64,000 nucleotides of DNA from an uncultured Cryomorphaceae bacterium (GCA_937120475.1 CAKZJV010000007.1:1876068-1940067), one strand, 5' to 3'; shown: positions 51,542-60,793, counted from the stretch's first letter. Numbers and translations are program-made. The notes: generated by a model from the sequence alone, not told the origin.

Positions 51542-52744
51542 ATGAATAACAATTCAAATACACGACCCGCCCGAAAGGCCGGTTCGAAAAACAGAAAACC
51601 TTCCGGAAAACCACCTGCCAATAAACGAAAGCAGAGTACCATCGATGTTAATTTGCTGACTCAAAAAGCAGTACCACAACCTGCCACTGAACCTTATGTG
51701 CCGGTACGCAGCTTTAACGATATGCCTCTGCACAAAGCCCTGAAAGCGGCTATTGCTCAAAAAGGTTTTACAACACCCACGGAAATACAGGATAAAACGA
51801 TGGATCACCTGTTGTTGGGTAAAGACCTCCTGGGTATTGCTCAAACGGGAACCGGTAAAACCGGAGCCTTCCTGGTACCTATCATTCACCGTCTTTTAGA
51901 AGCCAAAGGCAATTTCCAGGTGTTGGTAATGGCCCCTACCCGGGAACTGGCTGTACAGGTTGAACAGGAGTTTAAAAGCCTCACTACCGGAATGTCATTG
52001 TACAGTTCCTGCTTTATTGGGGGTACCAACCTGAACCGCGATCTACAGTCGTTACGCAGGAAAAGTCACCTTACAGTAGGAACCCCGGGCCGTTTACAAG
52101 ACCTCGCCCAGCGCAAAGCTTTGCGATTCAGCGATTTTAAGATATTGGTACTGGATGAATTTGACCGTATGCTGGACATGGGCTTTAAGCGTGATGTGGA
52201 ACGCATTATCGGTGCTATGCACAACCGTAAACAAACACTGCTTTTTTCCGCTACTTTAGATAAGCAGCAGCAAAGTATTATTAATAACTTGTTGACCAAT
52301 CCGCTGGAAATAAAAGTAAGTAGTGGTGAGGCTACCGGTAGCCATATTGACCAGGAAATTATTAAAGTGGCCGAAGGTGAGAACAAATTTCAGGTACTTA
52401 CCGATTTGCTGCAGCAACCTGGTTTTAATAAAGTTCTGGTTTTTGCCGAAACCAAACGTTGGGTAAGCCGTGTTCGGAAAAGCCTGAATAAAACGGGCAT
52501 CCTTTCGGATGAAATACACGGCAACAAATCACAAAACTACCGCCAACAGGCGCTTAAGCGTTTTGAAAACGGTAATATACAAGTACTGGTGGCTACGGAT
52601 GTGGCAGCCCGTGGACTGGATATTACAGACGTAACGCATGTGATTAATTACCAGCTTCCGGCCAGCCTGGATACTTACATCCACCGGATTGGCCGTACCG
52701 GAAGAGCCGGAAAAACCGGCAAGGCTTATACATTCGTTAATTAA
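51542..52744 (+). CDS. DEAD/DEAH-box RNA helicase
   Basis: 400 residues. A basic N-terminal tail (residues 1-40) is followed by the helicase core: Q-motif GFTTPTEIQ, Walker A AQTGTGKT, PTRELA, motif II as DEFD (205-208, an Asp-Glu-Phe-Asp variant of DEAD), SAT, and in the second lobe ATDVAARGLDI and HRIGRTGR. It resembles RhlE/CsdA-like helicases that remodel RNA in ribosome assembly or cold. There is no long C-terminal RNA-binding extension. The CSD gene follows 21 nt later. Confidence 0.94.
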   Translation: MNNNSNTRPARKAGSKNRKPSGKPPANKRKQSTIDVNLLTQKAVPQPATEPYVPVRSFNDMPLHKALKAAIAQKGFTTPTEIQDKTMDHLLLGKDLLGIAQTGTGKTGAFLVPIIHRLLEAKGNFQVLVMAPTRELAVQVEQEFKSLTTGMSLYSSCFIGGTNLNRDLQSLRRKSHLTVGTPGRLQDLAQRKALRFSDFKILVLDEFDRMLDMGFKRDVERIIGAMHNRKQTLLFSATLDKQQQSIINNLLTNPLEIKVSSGEATGSHIDQEIIKVAEGENKFQVLTDLLQQPGFNKVLVFAETKRWVSRVRKSLNKTGILSDEIHGNKSQNYRQQALKRFENGNIQVLVATDVAARGLDITDVTHVINYQLPASLDTYIHRIGRTGRAGKTGKAYTFVN

Positions 52745-52765
52745 AAAAAAAGTTCGCCAAATTAT

Positions 52766-53215
52766 ATGGGAAAATCACAAGAAACCTTTGGAAAAAAAGA
52801 AAGAGAAAAAAAGAAACGCAAGAAAAAAGAAGAGAAAGCCAAGCGCAGGGAAGAGCGCAAGGCCAATCCCACCGATAACGGGGACAACATTACCTACGTA
52901 GATAAATACGGTAACTTTTCAGACACTCCCCCTCCCCAGGCGGAAGCGGTGGATGCTGACGATATAGTTTTAGGTGTGCCCAAGAAAGAAGACCGCGAGG
53001 AGGATGAGGAAATGGACATCGAACGCAAAGGGGTAGTTACCTTTTACAACGATTCCAAGGGCTACGGTTTTATTAAGGATAAAGGTACCCAGCAAAGTAT
53101 ATTTGTGCACGCTAAAAACCTTTTAGAGCCCATTGTGGAGCAAAACATGGTAACCTTTGAGATTGGCAAGGGCGACAAAGGCCCGGTGGCCTTAAAGGTG
53201 AAAGTAATTCGATAA
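52766..53215 (+). CDS. Cold-shock-domain protein with basic N-terminal tail
   Basis: 149 residues. Residues ~1-35 are dominated by Lys, Arg and Glu (KKEREKKKRKKKEEKAKR), then a linker, then a cold-shock domain (about 85-149) with RNP1 KGYGFI and RNP2 SIFVHA. Such proteins bind single-stranded RNA and act as chaperones; the tail probably adds RNA affinity. It ends in a terminator. Being directly after a DEAD-box helicase supports a joint function in RNA unfolding. Confidence 0.92.
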   Translation: MGKSQETFGKKEREKKKRKKKEEKAKRREERKANPTDNGDNITYVDKYGNFSDTPPPQAEAVDADDIVLGVPKKEDREEDEEMDIERKGVVTFYNDSKGYGFIKDKGTQQSIFVHAKNLLEPIVEQNMVTFEIGKGDKGPVALKVKVIR

Positions 53216-53227
53216 GCCCTTCTGAAC

Positions 53228-53254
53228 GGCCGTCCTCCCGGATGGCCTTTTTTC
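53228..53254 (+). terminator. Intrinsic terminator after the cold-shock gene
   Basis: Stem GGCCGTCC/GGATGGCC (one G-U pair) with a short loop, followed by TTTTTT. Confidence 0.82.
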
Positions 53255-53423
53255 TTAACCAGGATCTTGGAGGATTACCCCACCCTCCGGGCAGACTCAT
53301 GCTTTATTCCGTTTTTATAAAATTTAACGGTTCAGGCAAAGAGTACAGCCTGGCCATTAGTACTTTTTAAAGCATTCTGCTACATTTACCCAACGAAGAA
53401 ATCCATTCCTTAAAAAAAGATTT

Positions 53424-55319
53424 ATGGGCATTCGCATTGACTCCTTCGAAGAGTACCAGGAAAAATACCAGCAGAGCGTACAAAATCCCGAAGGCTTTTG
53501 GGATGCCATTGCCGAAAGCTTTCAATGGCATAAGAAATGGGACACAACCCTGGAATGGGAGTTTAAAACCCCCGATGTAAAATGGTTTGTTGGTGGTCAA
53601 CTCAACATTACGGAGAACTGCCTGGATCGCCACCTGGAAAAAAACGCTGATAAAACCGCTATCATCTGGGAAGCTAATGACCCTGAAGCGGATAATATCA
53701 CGCTCACTTATAAAGAGTTGCATACCGAGGTATGCAAAATGGCCAATGTGTTGAAGAAACACGGCATTCAAAAAGGGGACCGGGTATGTATGTACATGCC
53801 TATGGTGCCCGAACTGGCTATTTCCCTTTTGGCCTGCGCCCGCATTGGTGCCGTGCATTCGGTGGTATTTGCCGGTTTTTCTGCCAAATCCCTGGCCGAT
53901 CGCATCAATGACGCCCAATGCAAAATGGTACTCACGGCCGATGTCATTCATCGTGGGGCTAAACAAATTCCCTGTAAGGAAGTGGTGGACGAAGCATTGG
54001 AAGAATGCGATTCCGTGGAAACCGTACTGGTAAAATGCTGTGGTAACCTGAGTATTAATCTTTTGGCCAACCGCGACTACGAACTGGACGACCAAATGGG
54101 AAAAGCCGATGCTGAATGTCCCGCGGAACCCATGGATTCGGAAGACCCATTATTTATCCTTTACACCTCTGGCAGCACTGGCAAGCCCAAGGGTGTGGTG
54201 CATACCTGCGGAGGTTACATGGTGTATGCCGCGTACAGCTTTGCTAACGTTTTCCAATACCAGAATGATGATATTTATTGGTGTACTGCGGACATCGGCT
54301 GGATTACCGGCCACTCTTACATTGTGTACGGTCCTCTGCTGAATGCCGCTACCACGGTAATGTTCGAGGGCGTCCCTACCTGGCCGGATGCCGGTCGTTT
54401 TTGGCAGGTAGTAGAAAAACTGAAAGTCAATCAATTTTACACCGCCCCCACCGCCATTCGTGCGCTGATGTCGCAAAGTGATGATTTTGTAAATCGCCAC
54501 GACCTCTCTTCCCTGCAAGTATTGGGAACAGTAGGTGAGCCCATTAACGAAGAAGCCTGGCACTGGTACCATGAAGTGGTGGGTAAAAAAAGATGCGCCA
54601 TTGTGGATACCTGGTGGCAAACGGAAACCGGGGGTATTATGCTCTCCGGCCTTGGAAAACTCAGCCCTATGAAACCTACCCATGCCGGGTATCCCTTGCC
54701 CGGCATTCAGCCGGTATTGCTTACGCAGGATGGAGAAGAAATCCACGAAAACGAAAAGGAAGGCCTGTTGGCGGTAAAATTCCCCTGGCCCAGTATAATC
54801 AGAACCACCTATGGCGACCATGAACGTTGCCGCCAGGTGTATTTCTCCAGTTTTGAGGGGTATTATTTTACCGGTGACGGTGCCCGCAGGGATGCCGATG
54901 GTATGTACCGCGTGATTGGCCGGGTGGATGATGTGATTAATGTTTCCGGCCACCGTATGGGTACGGCTGAAGTAGAAGATGCCATTGATGAACATCCGCA
55001 GGTAGTGGAAAGTGCCGTAGTGGGTTATCCCCATGAAATTAAAGGACAGGGCATTTATGCCTATGTAATCTGTAAAGGCGGTTTTGAACCGGATGATAAT
55101 ACTCGCCAGGAAATCAATGATGTAGTGGTCAAACAGATCGGGAAAATTGCCCGACCGGAGAAAATCCAGTTTGTAAGCGGCCTGCCCAAAACCCGTTCCG
55201 GGAAAATTATGCGCAGGATATTACGGAAAGTGGCCGAAGGGGACACTTCCAATTTAGGGGACACCTCCACCCTTTTAGATCCGGAGGTGGTAGAAGAAAT
55301 TAAAGAAGGAGCACTGTAA
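53424..55319 (+). CDS. acs: Acetyl-CoA synthetase
   Basis: 631 residues. It makes acetyl-CoA from acetate, ATP and CoA through acetyl-AMP. The AMP-binding motif YTSGSTGKPKGVVH, the substrate-site segment DTWWQTETGG, the hinge VIGRVDDVINVSGHRMGTAE and the C-terminal lysine motif KTRSGKIMRRILRK are all present. The last lysine is the usual site of regulatory acetylation in the family. Monocistronic, after a terminator. A near -7 element (TACATTTA) lies about 40 nt upstream. Confidence 0.97.
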   Translation: MGIRIDSFEEYQEKYQQSVQNPEGFWDAIAESFQWHKKWDTTLEWEFKTPDVKWFVGGQLNITENCLDRHLEKNADKTAIIWEANDPEADNITLTYKELHTEVCKMANVLKKHGIQKGDRVCMYMPMVPELAISLLACARIGAVHSVVFAGFSAKSLADRINDAQCKMVLTADVIHRGAKQIPCKEVVDEALEECDSVETVLVKCCGNLSINLLANRDYELDDQMGKADAECPAEPMDSEDPLFILYTSGSTGKPKGVVHTCGGYMVYAAYSFANVFQYQNDDIYWCTADIGWITGHSYIVYGPLLNAATTVMFEGVPTWPDAGRFWQVVEKLKVNQFYTAPTAIRALMSQSDDFVNRHDLSSLQVLGTVGEPINEEAWHWYHEVVGKKRCAIVDTWWQTETGGIMLSGLGKLSPMKPTHAGYPLPGIQPVLLTQDGEEIHENEKEGLLAVKFPWPSIIRTTYGDHERCRQVYFSSFEGYYFTGDGARRDADGMYRVIGRVDDVINVSGHRMGTAEVEDAIDEHPQVVESAVVGYPHEIKGQGIYAYVICKGGFEPDDNTRQEINDVVVKQIGKIARPEKIQFVSGLPKTRSGKIMRRILRKVAEGDTSNLGDTSTLLDPEVVEEIKEGAL

Positions 55320-55645
55320 TAAAAATTGCCAGCCCGGCTATGCAGCCGGGTATTACAGGGCGATCCGGTTTACGGCCAATACCGTTTTGGCCTCGGTTGT
55401 TGTTGGTTTTAAAATTTCAGCTTTGATTGGTGCCCTTCGGCTACCTTAATATCATTCAGAAGGGAATAAACGTGTGCTGACCAGTACCGCGCTCCATTGG
55501 TTGCCGGGTTATTTGTAAAGAGCGGAGGAACGGATTTATGAAACAGTTGAACCGCTGGCTCAAAACCTCCTGAATCCGCTTTATTTTATTCCGAACACCT
55601 ACTTTCAACATCTTTAACTACTTTTCCTGTTCTAAAATCAAAACC
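55320..55645. other. Intergenic region after acs
   Basis: 326 bp with no supported gene. It contains a short perfect stem (CCCGGCT/AGCCGGG at about 55333-55350) without a T run, possibly a weak terminator. Otherwise nothing distinct is seen. Confidence 0.6.
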
Positions 55646-56602
55646 ATGGAATCCTTATCTGTGCCCGGCCTGCTTATTATTGCCATTCCCGTCACTTTCT
55701 TTATCCTTCTGGGAATTTTTATTGTAAAGCAACAACAAATGGCGGTGATTGAGCGCTTTGGGAAATTTCACAGCATCCGTACCCCGGGTTTTCAACTTCG
55801 TATTCCGCTGGTTGATCGTATTGCGGGGCGTGTAAATCTCCGTATCCAACAATTAGATGTTTTGGTGGAAACCAAAACCAAGGACGATGTTTTTGTGAAA
55901 ATCAAAGTATCGGTACAATACGTAGTGCTCAAGGAAAAGGTGTATGAGGCCTTTTACAAACTGGAGAGTCCGCAAAACCAGATTACCAGTTACGTTTTTG
56001 ACGTGGTGCGTGCCGAGGTTCCTAAGCTGAAGCTGGATGATGTATTTGAGAAAAAGGATGATATCGCCATCGCTATTAAAGGCGAGTTGGAAGAGGCTAT
56101 GAACGATTATGGCTACGGGATTATTAAGGCACTGGTTACCGACATTGACCCGGATGAGCAAGTGAAGGACGCCATGAACAAGATCAATGCCGCAGAGCGC
56201 CAAAAGGTGGCAGCCGAGTATGAGGGGGAAGCCGAACGGATACGCATTGTGGCCAAGGCTACCGCTGAAGCCGAAAGTAAGCGCCTGCAAGGACAGGGTA
56301 TTGCCGACCAAAGACGTGAGATTGCCAAAGGTCTGGAAGAGTCGGTGGAAGTACTCAATAAAGTAGGCATCAATTCACAGGAAGCCTCGGCCCTGATTGT
56401 AATTACCCAACATTACGACACTCTGCAAGCGGTAAGTGAGCATACCCAAAGCAACCTGATATTGTTGCCCAATACGCCTACAGCTGCCAGTGATATGCTC
56501 TCTCAAATGACTACTTCCTTCATTGCAGCCAACCAGGTAAGTGAGGAAATGCGGAAGCAGAAAGAAGGCGAAGAAGGGGATTCCGGTTACCGCAGGAGCT
56601 AA
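55646..56602 (+). CDS. SPFH/stomatin-family membrane protein
   Basis: 318 residues. One N-terminal helix (about 7-29), then the SPFH/PHB domain (about 30-200; VIERFGKFHSIRTPGFQLRI, VVRAEVPKLKLDDVFEKKDDI), then a long Ala/Glu-rich coiled coil (200-255; RQKVAAEYEGEAERIRIVAK) and a C-terminal helix. It is like QmcA/stomatin rather than HflKC. These oligomerise into membrane microdomain rings and often partner a NfeD-type protein, which is not found next to it. Confidence 0.93.
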   Translation: MESLSVPGLLIIAIPVTFFILLGIFIVKQQQMAVIERFGKFHSIRTPGFQLRIPLVDRIAGRVNLRIQQLDVLVETKTKDDVFVKIKVSVQYVVLKEKVYEAFYKLESPQNQITSYVFDVVRAEVPKLKLDDVFEKKDDIAIAIKGELEEAMNDYGYGIIKALVTDIDPDEQVKDAMNKINAAERQKVAAEYEGEAERIRIVAKATAEAESKRLQGQGIADQRREIAKGLEESVEVLNKVGINSQEASALIVITQHYDTLQAVSEHTQSNLILLPNTPTAASDMLSQMTTSFIAANQVSEEMRKQKEGEEGDSGYRRS

Positions 56603-56672
56603 ACTTTTCCCAACCGATACAGGGAACTTTCAAAAAAATTCTCAAAATGATGGGCTTTATCGCCCGGCTACC

Positions 56673-56680
56673 TACTTTTG
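56673..56680 (+). promoter_or_regulatory. Bacteroidota -7 element for the FabH-like gene
   Basis: TACTTTTG matches TAnnTTTG exactly, 19 nt before the ATG at 56700. Confidence 0.6.
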
Positions 56681-56699
56681 ATACTCTAAGCATACCCCA

Positions 56700-57770
56700 A
56701 TGGCCAAAACGCTTATTACCGGTACCGGCAGCTACATTCCGGAAATGGTTCAACGCAACAGCGATTTTTTAAACCATCGCTTTTATACTGAGCAACAACA
56801 ATTTATCGATACCCCTGCCCAGGAGGTGACCCGGAAATTCCAGAATATTACCGGTATTGAAGAGCGCAGGTATGTTACGCAGGATTTGCAGACTTCAGAC
56901 ATTGGAGTGATTGCCGCCCGGAGGGCCATTGAAGATTCCGGTATAGACCCCGAAACCATCGATCAGATTATTTTTGCTCATAACTTCGGTGACGTTCGCA
57001 AGCATACCATTCAAACCGACATACTTCCCGCCCTTGCTTCCAGGGTAAAACATCAGTTGGGTATTCAAAACCCTTTTTGCGTTCCCTACGATATACTCTT
57101 TGGGTGCCCGGGCTGGGTACAGGGAGTGATTCAGGCTGATGCCTATTTTAAAGCGGGTACCGCTAAAAAAGCCCTGATAATAGGTGCTGAAGCTCTCTCC
57201 CGCGTTTTGGACCCCTATGACCGGGATAGCATGATCTTTTCGGATGGTGCCGGAGCCTCTATTGTAGAATACCGGGAGGAAGAGCGGGATCCGGGAATTT
57301 TAGCCTCGGCTACTATGTCGCATACTGCGGAAGAAGTGGATTACCTGTACTTAGGCAAATCTAACTTTCCGGAATCCGACCCCCGCATACGCTACATTAA
57401 AATGAACGGGCGTAAAGTATATGAATATGCTCTTTCCAAGGTACCCCAGGCCATGAAGTTTTGCCTGGATAAGGCCGGGGTGGACATTGAAGAAGTGACC
57501 AAAATATTTATCCACCAGGCCAACGAAAAACTGGACGAAGGGGTGATTAAGCGTTTGTACCGGCTCTACAAAATCAACCAAATACCGGAAGGTATCATGC
57601 CGATGAGTGTTCACCAACTGGGCAATAGCTCGGTAGCGACTATTCCTACCCTTTACGATCGCGTGCGAAAGGGGAAACTGGAAGGGCATTCGGTAAATAA
57701 AGGGGATATACTGCTCTTTGCTTCGGTAGGTTCCGGTATGAATATCAATGCCTTTTGCTACCGGGTTTAA
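56700..57770 (+). CDS. Beta-ketoacyl-ACP synthase III-like enzyme
   Basis: 356 residues. Thiolase fold with catalytic triad C136 (FGCPGWVQG), H272 (FIHQANEK) and N309 (QLGNSSVATIP), as in FabH. It is longer than E. coli FabH (317) and has extra N-terminal sequence (HRFYTEQQQFIDTPAQEV). The motif YLYLGKSNFPESDPRIRY is unlike primary FabH, suggesting a secondary-metabolite or alternative starter role. It stands alone, preceded by its own -7 element and followed by repeats. Confidence 0.88.
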   Translation: MAKTLITGTGSYIPEMVQRNSDFLNHRFYTEQQQFIDTPAQEVTRKFQNITGIEERRYVTQDLQTSDIGVIAARRAIEDSGIDPETIDQIIFAHNFGDVRKHTIQTDILPALASRVKHQLGIQNPFCVPYDILFGCPGWVQGVIQADAYFKAGTAKKALIIGAEALSRVLDPYDRDSMIFSDGAGASIVEYREEERDPGILASATMSHTAEEVDYLYLGKSNFPESDPRIRYIKMNGRKVYEYALSKVPQAMKFCLDKAGVDIEEVTKIFIHQANEKLDEGVIKRLYRLYKINQIPEGIMPMSVHQLGNSSVATIPTLYDRVRKGKLEGHSVNKGDILLFASVGSGMNINAFCYRV

Positions 57771-57812
57771 ACCACTTGTTTTATTTATACAGGCATCAAC
57801 AAAGTTGGAAAG

Positions 57813-58135
57813 GGATTACTCGCTGCGCTCGTGATCCCTGAAAGGGAAGCTCATCAAAGGCAAAGCCCTTCTGCTGCGCAGATACGGCCTTTCTTATGCC
57901 TGGGCCGCCACGCAAGTGTGAGCCAGGCTTGTCTCGGCAGGATTACTCGCTACGCTCGTGATCCCTGAAAGGGAAACTCATCAAAGGCAAAGCCCTTCTG
58001 CAGGAATGGCTTTTCTTCTACAACGCAACTACCGCACAGCTCTTCAGGAGGATTACTCGCTGCGCTCGTGATCCCAAAAAGGAAAACTTATCAAAGGCAA
58101 AGCCCTTCTGCTTCGCAGATACGGCCTTTCTTATA
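57813..58135. repeat. Three-copy palindromic repeat field
   Basis: A unit starting GGATTACTCGCTGCGCTCGT (a GGATTAC..GTGATCC palindrome) and continuing through CTCATCAAAGGCAAAGCCC begins at 57813, 57940 and 58050. Copies 1 and 3 share a longer tail (GATACGGCCTTTCTTAT). No gene is supported between 57771 and 58206. Confidence 0.85.
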
Positions 58136-58168
58136 TCCTGGCCGCCACGCAAGCGCAGGCCCAGGCAT

Positions 58169-58202
58169 AAAAAAAGCCCGGGTGCTATCGCACCGGGCTT
58201 TA
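58169..58202 (-). terminator. Intrinsic terminator after tRNA-Ser
   Basis: On the minus strand a GC-rich stem (GCCCGGTGC with GCACCCGGGC, one bulge) is followed by seven T's, directly downstream of the tRNA. Confidence 0.85.
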
Positions 58203-58206
58203 CCTT

Positions 58207-58297
58207 TGGCGGAGAGAGAGGGATTCGAACCCTCGATACGCTTGTGACGTATACACACTTTCCAGGCGTGCGCCTTCGACCACTCGGCCACCTCTCC
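58207..58297 (-). tRNA. tRNA-Ser (anticodon GGA)
   Basis: The reverse complement gives acceptor GGAGAGG/TCTCTCC, discriminator G, and an encoded CCA (58207-58209). The anticodon stem CACGC/GTGTG has loop CTGGAAA, a long variable arm follows (TATACGTCACAAGCGTATC), and the T-arm is GAGGG/CCCTC. The long variable arm is typical of serine tRNAs. Confidence 0.95.
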
Positions 58298-58478
58298 AAT
58301 TCGGGAGTGCAAAAGTAAAAAAAATTGTGTTTAAGGCAGCCTTTTTCGATACCACAAGTCTGTAAGGTGAACCTCTTTCCGTTTTACCGGTTTGTTAAAA
58401 ATCAAAACGTTCGGTCATTTTAACTAAAACGGGCGGTTATCGCGGAATAACAGGGCAAAAAAGATGAAGAGAATACTT

Positions 58479-58486
58479 TAGCTTTG
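58479..58486 (+). promoter_or_regulatory. Bacteroidota -7 element for the ExbB-ExbD operon
   Basis: TAGCTTTG matches TAnnTTTG exactly, 47 nt before the exbB ATG. Inferred leader about 40 nt. Confidence 0.6.
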
Positions 58487-58533
58487 TGCTGAGTTTTTTA
58501 TTTTCACCAAAATTTTTAACAAACTAGCAAGTA

Positions 58534-59376
58534 ATGAAAAAAGCACTTTCGATCCTGGCTGTATGCTTATTCACAGCCTTTGGAACTGTAACCCTTTTTG
58601 CCCAGGAGGGCAATGATACGGCTGCAACAGAGGAAACTCAAGCCGACTCTGCTTCTCAGGCCCAAACAGAAATGCCGACCACCGCAGTGGAAAAAACGGA
58701 GCCTGCTCCCGCAGATGAGCCCGTGGTAGAAGCTGAACAATCTTTCCATCAGGTATTGAAGGAGAAGTTCATTGAAGGTGGTCCTTCATTTATGGGTATC
58801 GTACTGATCACGCTGATTCTGGGTCTGGCCATTTGCATTGAGCGTATCATTTACCTGAACCTGGCCACTCCTAACGCCAAAAAATTATTGGACGAAATCG
58901 AAACGGCTCTTCAAACCGGTGGTGTAGAGGCCGCCAAAGAAGTGTGCCGCAACACCCGTGGTCCGGTAGCCAGCATTTTCTATCAGGGACTGGATCGTAT
59001 GGATGAAGGTATTGATGTGGTTGAAAAATCCATCATCTCCTACGGTTCCGTACAAATGGGTCTTTTGGAGCGCAACGTTTCCTGGATCTCTCTTTTTATC
59101 GCCCTGGCTCCGATGCTTGGTTTCATGGGTACGGTAATCGGTATGATTGATGCGTTCGATGCTATTGAAGCAGCAGGTGACATTTCTCCTTCACTGGTTG
59201 CAGGGGGTATTAAAGTGGCTCTTTTGACTACCGTATTCGGTTTGATCGTAGCTATTATCCTGCAGATTTTCTACAACTACATTATCGCAAAGATTGACTC
59301 TATCGTTAATACCATGGAAGATGCTTCCATCTCTTTGATTGATGTACTGGTGAAGTACAAATCCAAAAACGCCTAA
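58534..59376 (+). CDS. exbB: ExbB/TolQ/MotA-type proton channel
   Basis: 280 residues. A signal peptide (1-23, VTLFAQ) precedes an Ala/Glu/Thr-rich acidic periplasmic segment (24-75), then three helices (about 84-106, 185-207, 225-248). The MotA/ExbB signature ISLFIALAPMLGFMGTVIGMIDAF carries conserved Pro, Gly and Thr residues lining the proton path. It energises outer-membrane transporters or gliding/secretion machinery. It leads a tight operon with a small membrane protein and two ExbD proteins. Confidence 0.94.
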   Translation: MKKALSILAVCLFTAFGTVTLFAQEGNDTAATEETQADSASQAQTEMPTTAVEKTEPAPADEPVVEAEQSFHQVLKEKFIEGGPSFMGIVLITLILGLAICIERIIYLNLATPNAKKLLDEIETALQTGGVEAAKEVCRNTRGPVASIFYQGLDRMDEGIDVVEKSIISYGSVQMGLLERNVSWISLFIALAPMLGFMGTVIGMIDAFDAIEAAGDISPSLVAGGIKVALLTTVFGLIVAIILQIFYNYIIAKIDSIVNTMEDASISLIDVLVKYKSKNA

Positions 59377-59386
59377 GCAATAGAAT

Positions 59387-59713
59387 ATGATTGATTTCGG
59401 ATTATACGCCACCTACGCGCTGATCGGGATCTGTATCTTAATGATACTGGTTTTCGCAGTAGGTCGCATCGCAAAAAATCCCGGTGGCGCAAAAAGTGCT
59501 TTGATTGGCATAGTTGGCCTGCTCGTGCTTCTTTTTGTAGCCTACGCCCTAAGCACCGGAACCGATGCCAATACCAATCCAAAGTACGTGGAAATGTCTC
59601 TTTCCGAGGAAACCTCACGCCAGGTAGGTACCGGTTTAATGGTGTTTTACATTTTAGCCGGACTGGCTATTTTGAGCATACTTTACGTTGAAGTAACCCG
59701 TTTATTCAAATAA
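59387..59713 (+). CDS. Small three-helix membrane protein of the ExbBD operon
   Basis: 108 residues, 10 nt after exbB and 1 nt before the first exbD. Helices at about 5-25, 37-56 and 82-103 with a polar loop (TGTDANTNPKYVEMSLSEE). It has no named family that I can identify, but a protein of this type between ExbB and ExbD recurs in the phylum. It may be an accessory subunit of the proton channel; this is inference from position. Confidence 0.78.
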   Translation: MIDFGLYATYALIGICILMILVFAVGRIAKNPGGAKSALIGIVGLLVLLFVAYALSTGTDANTNPKYVEMSLSEETSRQVGTGLMVFYILAGLAILSILYVEVTRLFK

Positions 59714-59714
59714 T

Positions 59715-60287
59715 ATGGCTAGGAACAACAGGGCAATACCGGAAATCAACGCAGGTTCCATGGCGGATATCGCTTTCCTGTTGTTGATCTTCTTCCTGGT
59801 AACCACAACAATGGACGTGGATTCCGGTATCAACCGGAAACTGCCGCCTTGGGACCCGGATCTGATTGAGGACCCACCCCCCATTAAAAAGAAGAACATT
59901 TTTACGGTATTGGTAAACTCCAACGACCGTCTTCTGGTGGAGGATGAGTACATGGATATTAAAGATTTACGTGAAGCTACCATCCGTTTTTTGGACAATA
60001 ATGGTGATGGCTCCTGCACATACTGCCAGGGCTTACGTAGCCCTCAGTCTTCCGACAATCCTGGAAAAGCCATCGTTTCTTTGGTAAACGACCGTGGAAC
60101 TTCCTATAAATTGTACATCTCCGTTCAAAACGAACTGGCTGCTGCCTATAATGAGCTGCGCGACCGTGAAGCGCAACGCCTCTACGGTGTAGCTTTTGAC
60201 GATCTCAGTGAGGCGCAGCAGGAAGAAGTACAGGATATGTATCCACAAAAGATATCAGAAGCTGAACCCGTAAACTTAGGAGGATAG
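59715..60287 (+). CDS. exbD: ExbD-type biopolymer transport protein (first)
   Basis: 190 residues. The N-terminal INAGSMADIAFLLLIFFLVTTTMDV contains the membrane helix with the conserved protonatable Asp. The periplasmic domain (45-190) includes the pair C101-T-Y-C104 in GDGSCTYCQG, an insert absent from E. coli ExbD, and ends YPQKISEAEPVNLGG. It is co-transcribed with exbB, and the next ExbD follows 3 nt later. Confidence 0.93.
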   Translation: MARNNRAIPEINAGSMADIAFLLLIFFLVTTTMDVDSGINRKLPPWDPDLIEDPPPIKKKNIFTVLVNSNDRLLVEDEYMDIKDLREATIRFLDNNGDGSCTYCQGLRSPQSSDNPGKAIVSLVNDRGTSYKLYISVQNELAAAYNELRDREAQRLYGVAFDDLSEAQQEEVQDMYPQKISEAEPVNLGG

Positions 60288-60290
60288 ACT

Positions 60291-60770
60291 ATGGCAAAGT
60301 TCAAAAAAAAATCCGGTGGCGGTACTCCCGCTATATCAACGGCCTCGCTGCCCGATATTGTTTTTATGCTTTTGTTCTTCTTTATGGTAACTACCGTAAT
60401 GCGTGAGGTAACCTTGCTGGTGGAAAACACCAAGCCTAATGCTACGGAGATCAAGAAGCTGGAACGTAAATCATTGGTGACCTACATTTATGTGGGTAAG
60501 CCAAAGCAGCAGTACATTCCGCAAGTAGGTTCAGAGCCACGTGTGCAATTAAACGATGCTTTTGCCCGGGTGGATGAAATACAGCAGTATGTAATCACCG
60601 AGCGCGAAGCGATCAACGAAGCCGAGCGCCCACTGATGACGGTTTCCATTAAGGCGGATGAAGACGTTAAAATGGGATTGATCACGGATATTAAACAGGA
60701 GCTGCGTAAAGCAAACTCTTTAAAAATCAACTACTCCACCCGTAAGGGTGAAGTATACGGAGACGAATAA
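60291..60770 (+). CDS. ExbD-type biopolymer transport protein (second)
   Basis: 159 residues. AISTASLPDIVFMLLFFFMVTTVM is the membrane helix with the Asp. The soluble part is shorter than the flanking paralogs and has no Cys pair. It resembles the second ExbD of Bacteroidota ExbBDD sets. The operon ends at the terminator at 60794. Expected to form a heteromer or alternative motor with the first ExbD. Confidence 0.93.
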   Translation: MAKFKKKSGGGTPAISTASLPDIVFMLLFFFMVTTVMREVTLLVENTKPNATEIKKLERKSLVTYIYVGKPKQQYIPQVGSEPRVQLNDAFARVDEIQQYVITEREAINEAERPLMTVSIKADEDVKMGLITDIKQELRKANSLKINYSTRKGEVYGDE

Positions 60771-60793
60771 GAAAGTGCTAAATATAGTTCTCC

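Noticed and set aside
57813-58135. Possible CRISPR array
   Set aside because: Spacing is uneven (127 and 110), repeats are imperfect and long, intervening tails are related rather than unique spacers, and no cas genes are present.
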